This document shows, piece by piece, positions 19,834-19,865 of a stretch of 19,865 nt of DNA. Origin of the DNA: SIG710 sp045596925 (GTDB lineage Bacteria; Bacillota; Clostridia; Oscillospirales; CAG-272); contig JAZODH010000026.1 of NCBI GenBank assembly GCA_045596925.1, positions 1 to 19,865 of the forward strand, in the 5' to 3' direction. Position 1 is the stretch's first letter; every line of letters starts with the position of its first letter. The position numbers were made by a program, and so were the translations under genes. The notes below the pieces were generated by a model. It had not been told where the DNA came from. It was given only the letters and a program-made list of their open reading frames with translations, and ran no database searches.

Positions 19834-19865
19834 GTTGACGGGTTCATTGAGCCAGAGTCGTACTC

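Noticed and set aside
1..19865. CRISPR array, tRNA, rRNA or transposase genes
   Set aside because: No regularly spaced direct repeats, no tRNA-like fold with TTCGA-type arm in context, no rRNA signatures and no IS-type transposase found on either strand.

Overview
The window is one end of an integrated temperate phage, or a closely related integrative element, in a low- to mid-GC Firmicute, most likely a Clostridia member of an animal gut. The grounds are strong AGGAGG-type ribosome sites on almost every gene, vegetative sigma-A-type promoters, and small phage protein types typical of Clostridia (DUF932, DUF3268, G39P-like loader, DUF4942 methyltransferase). No tRNA, rRNA or CRISPR array was seen. 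No head, tail or lysis genes are present, so they should lie beyond the left edge.

Layout from right to left. (1) 17497-19732, + strand: a small lipoprotein followed by a large serine recombinase (integrase). Beyond it, 19600-19865 holds two similar hairpin-bearing repeat units and probably the element/host junction. (2) 16485-17487: the lysogeny switch. An XRE repressor reads right from a near-perfect promoter. A Cro-like XRE gene reads left from a second strong promoter. A shared 16-bp operator is present in two good copies and one degenerate copy. A 51-codon gene with its own promoter and terminator lies tail-to-tail against the repressor and overlaps it. (3) 9468-16466, - strand: early genes for recombination and replication. 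These are a DUF932 protein, a Sak4-like ATPase, a PD-(D/E)XK nuclease, a NinB/Orf-like protein, an SSB, a DUF1376-type replication protein with a possible internal origin, a helicase-loader-like protein and a RusA resolvase. (4) 1-9416, - strand: a long accessory run with a ParB-like protein, two DNA adenine methyltransferases, DUF3268, an HNH-like protein, a coiled-coil protein, an AAA+ ATPase, a PAPS-reductase-family PP-loop protein, an ASCH-domain protein and several small zinc-ribbon or unknown proteins.

How it works together. In the lysogen the repressor probably binds GTTTAACCGAYTAAAC sites, shutting the leftward promoter at 16744-16772 and tuning its own. On induction one long leftward transcript, in which most genes overlap by 1-17 bases and are probably translationally coupled, would deliver recombination, replication and DNA-modification functions in order. 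The lipoprotein/integrase pair has its own promoter and would be expressed in the lysogen. The most novel signals are the small convergent transcription unit whose protein C-terminus mirrors that of the repressor, a candidate antisense small RNA at about 15005-15094, and the ParB / methyltransferase / AAA+ / PAPS-reductase accessory block.
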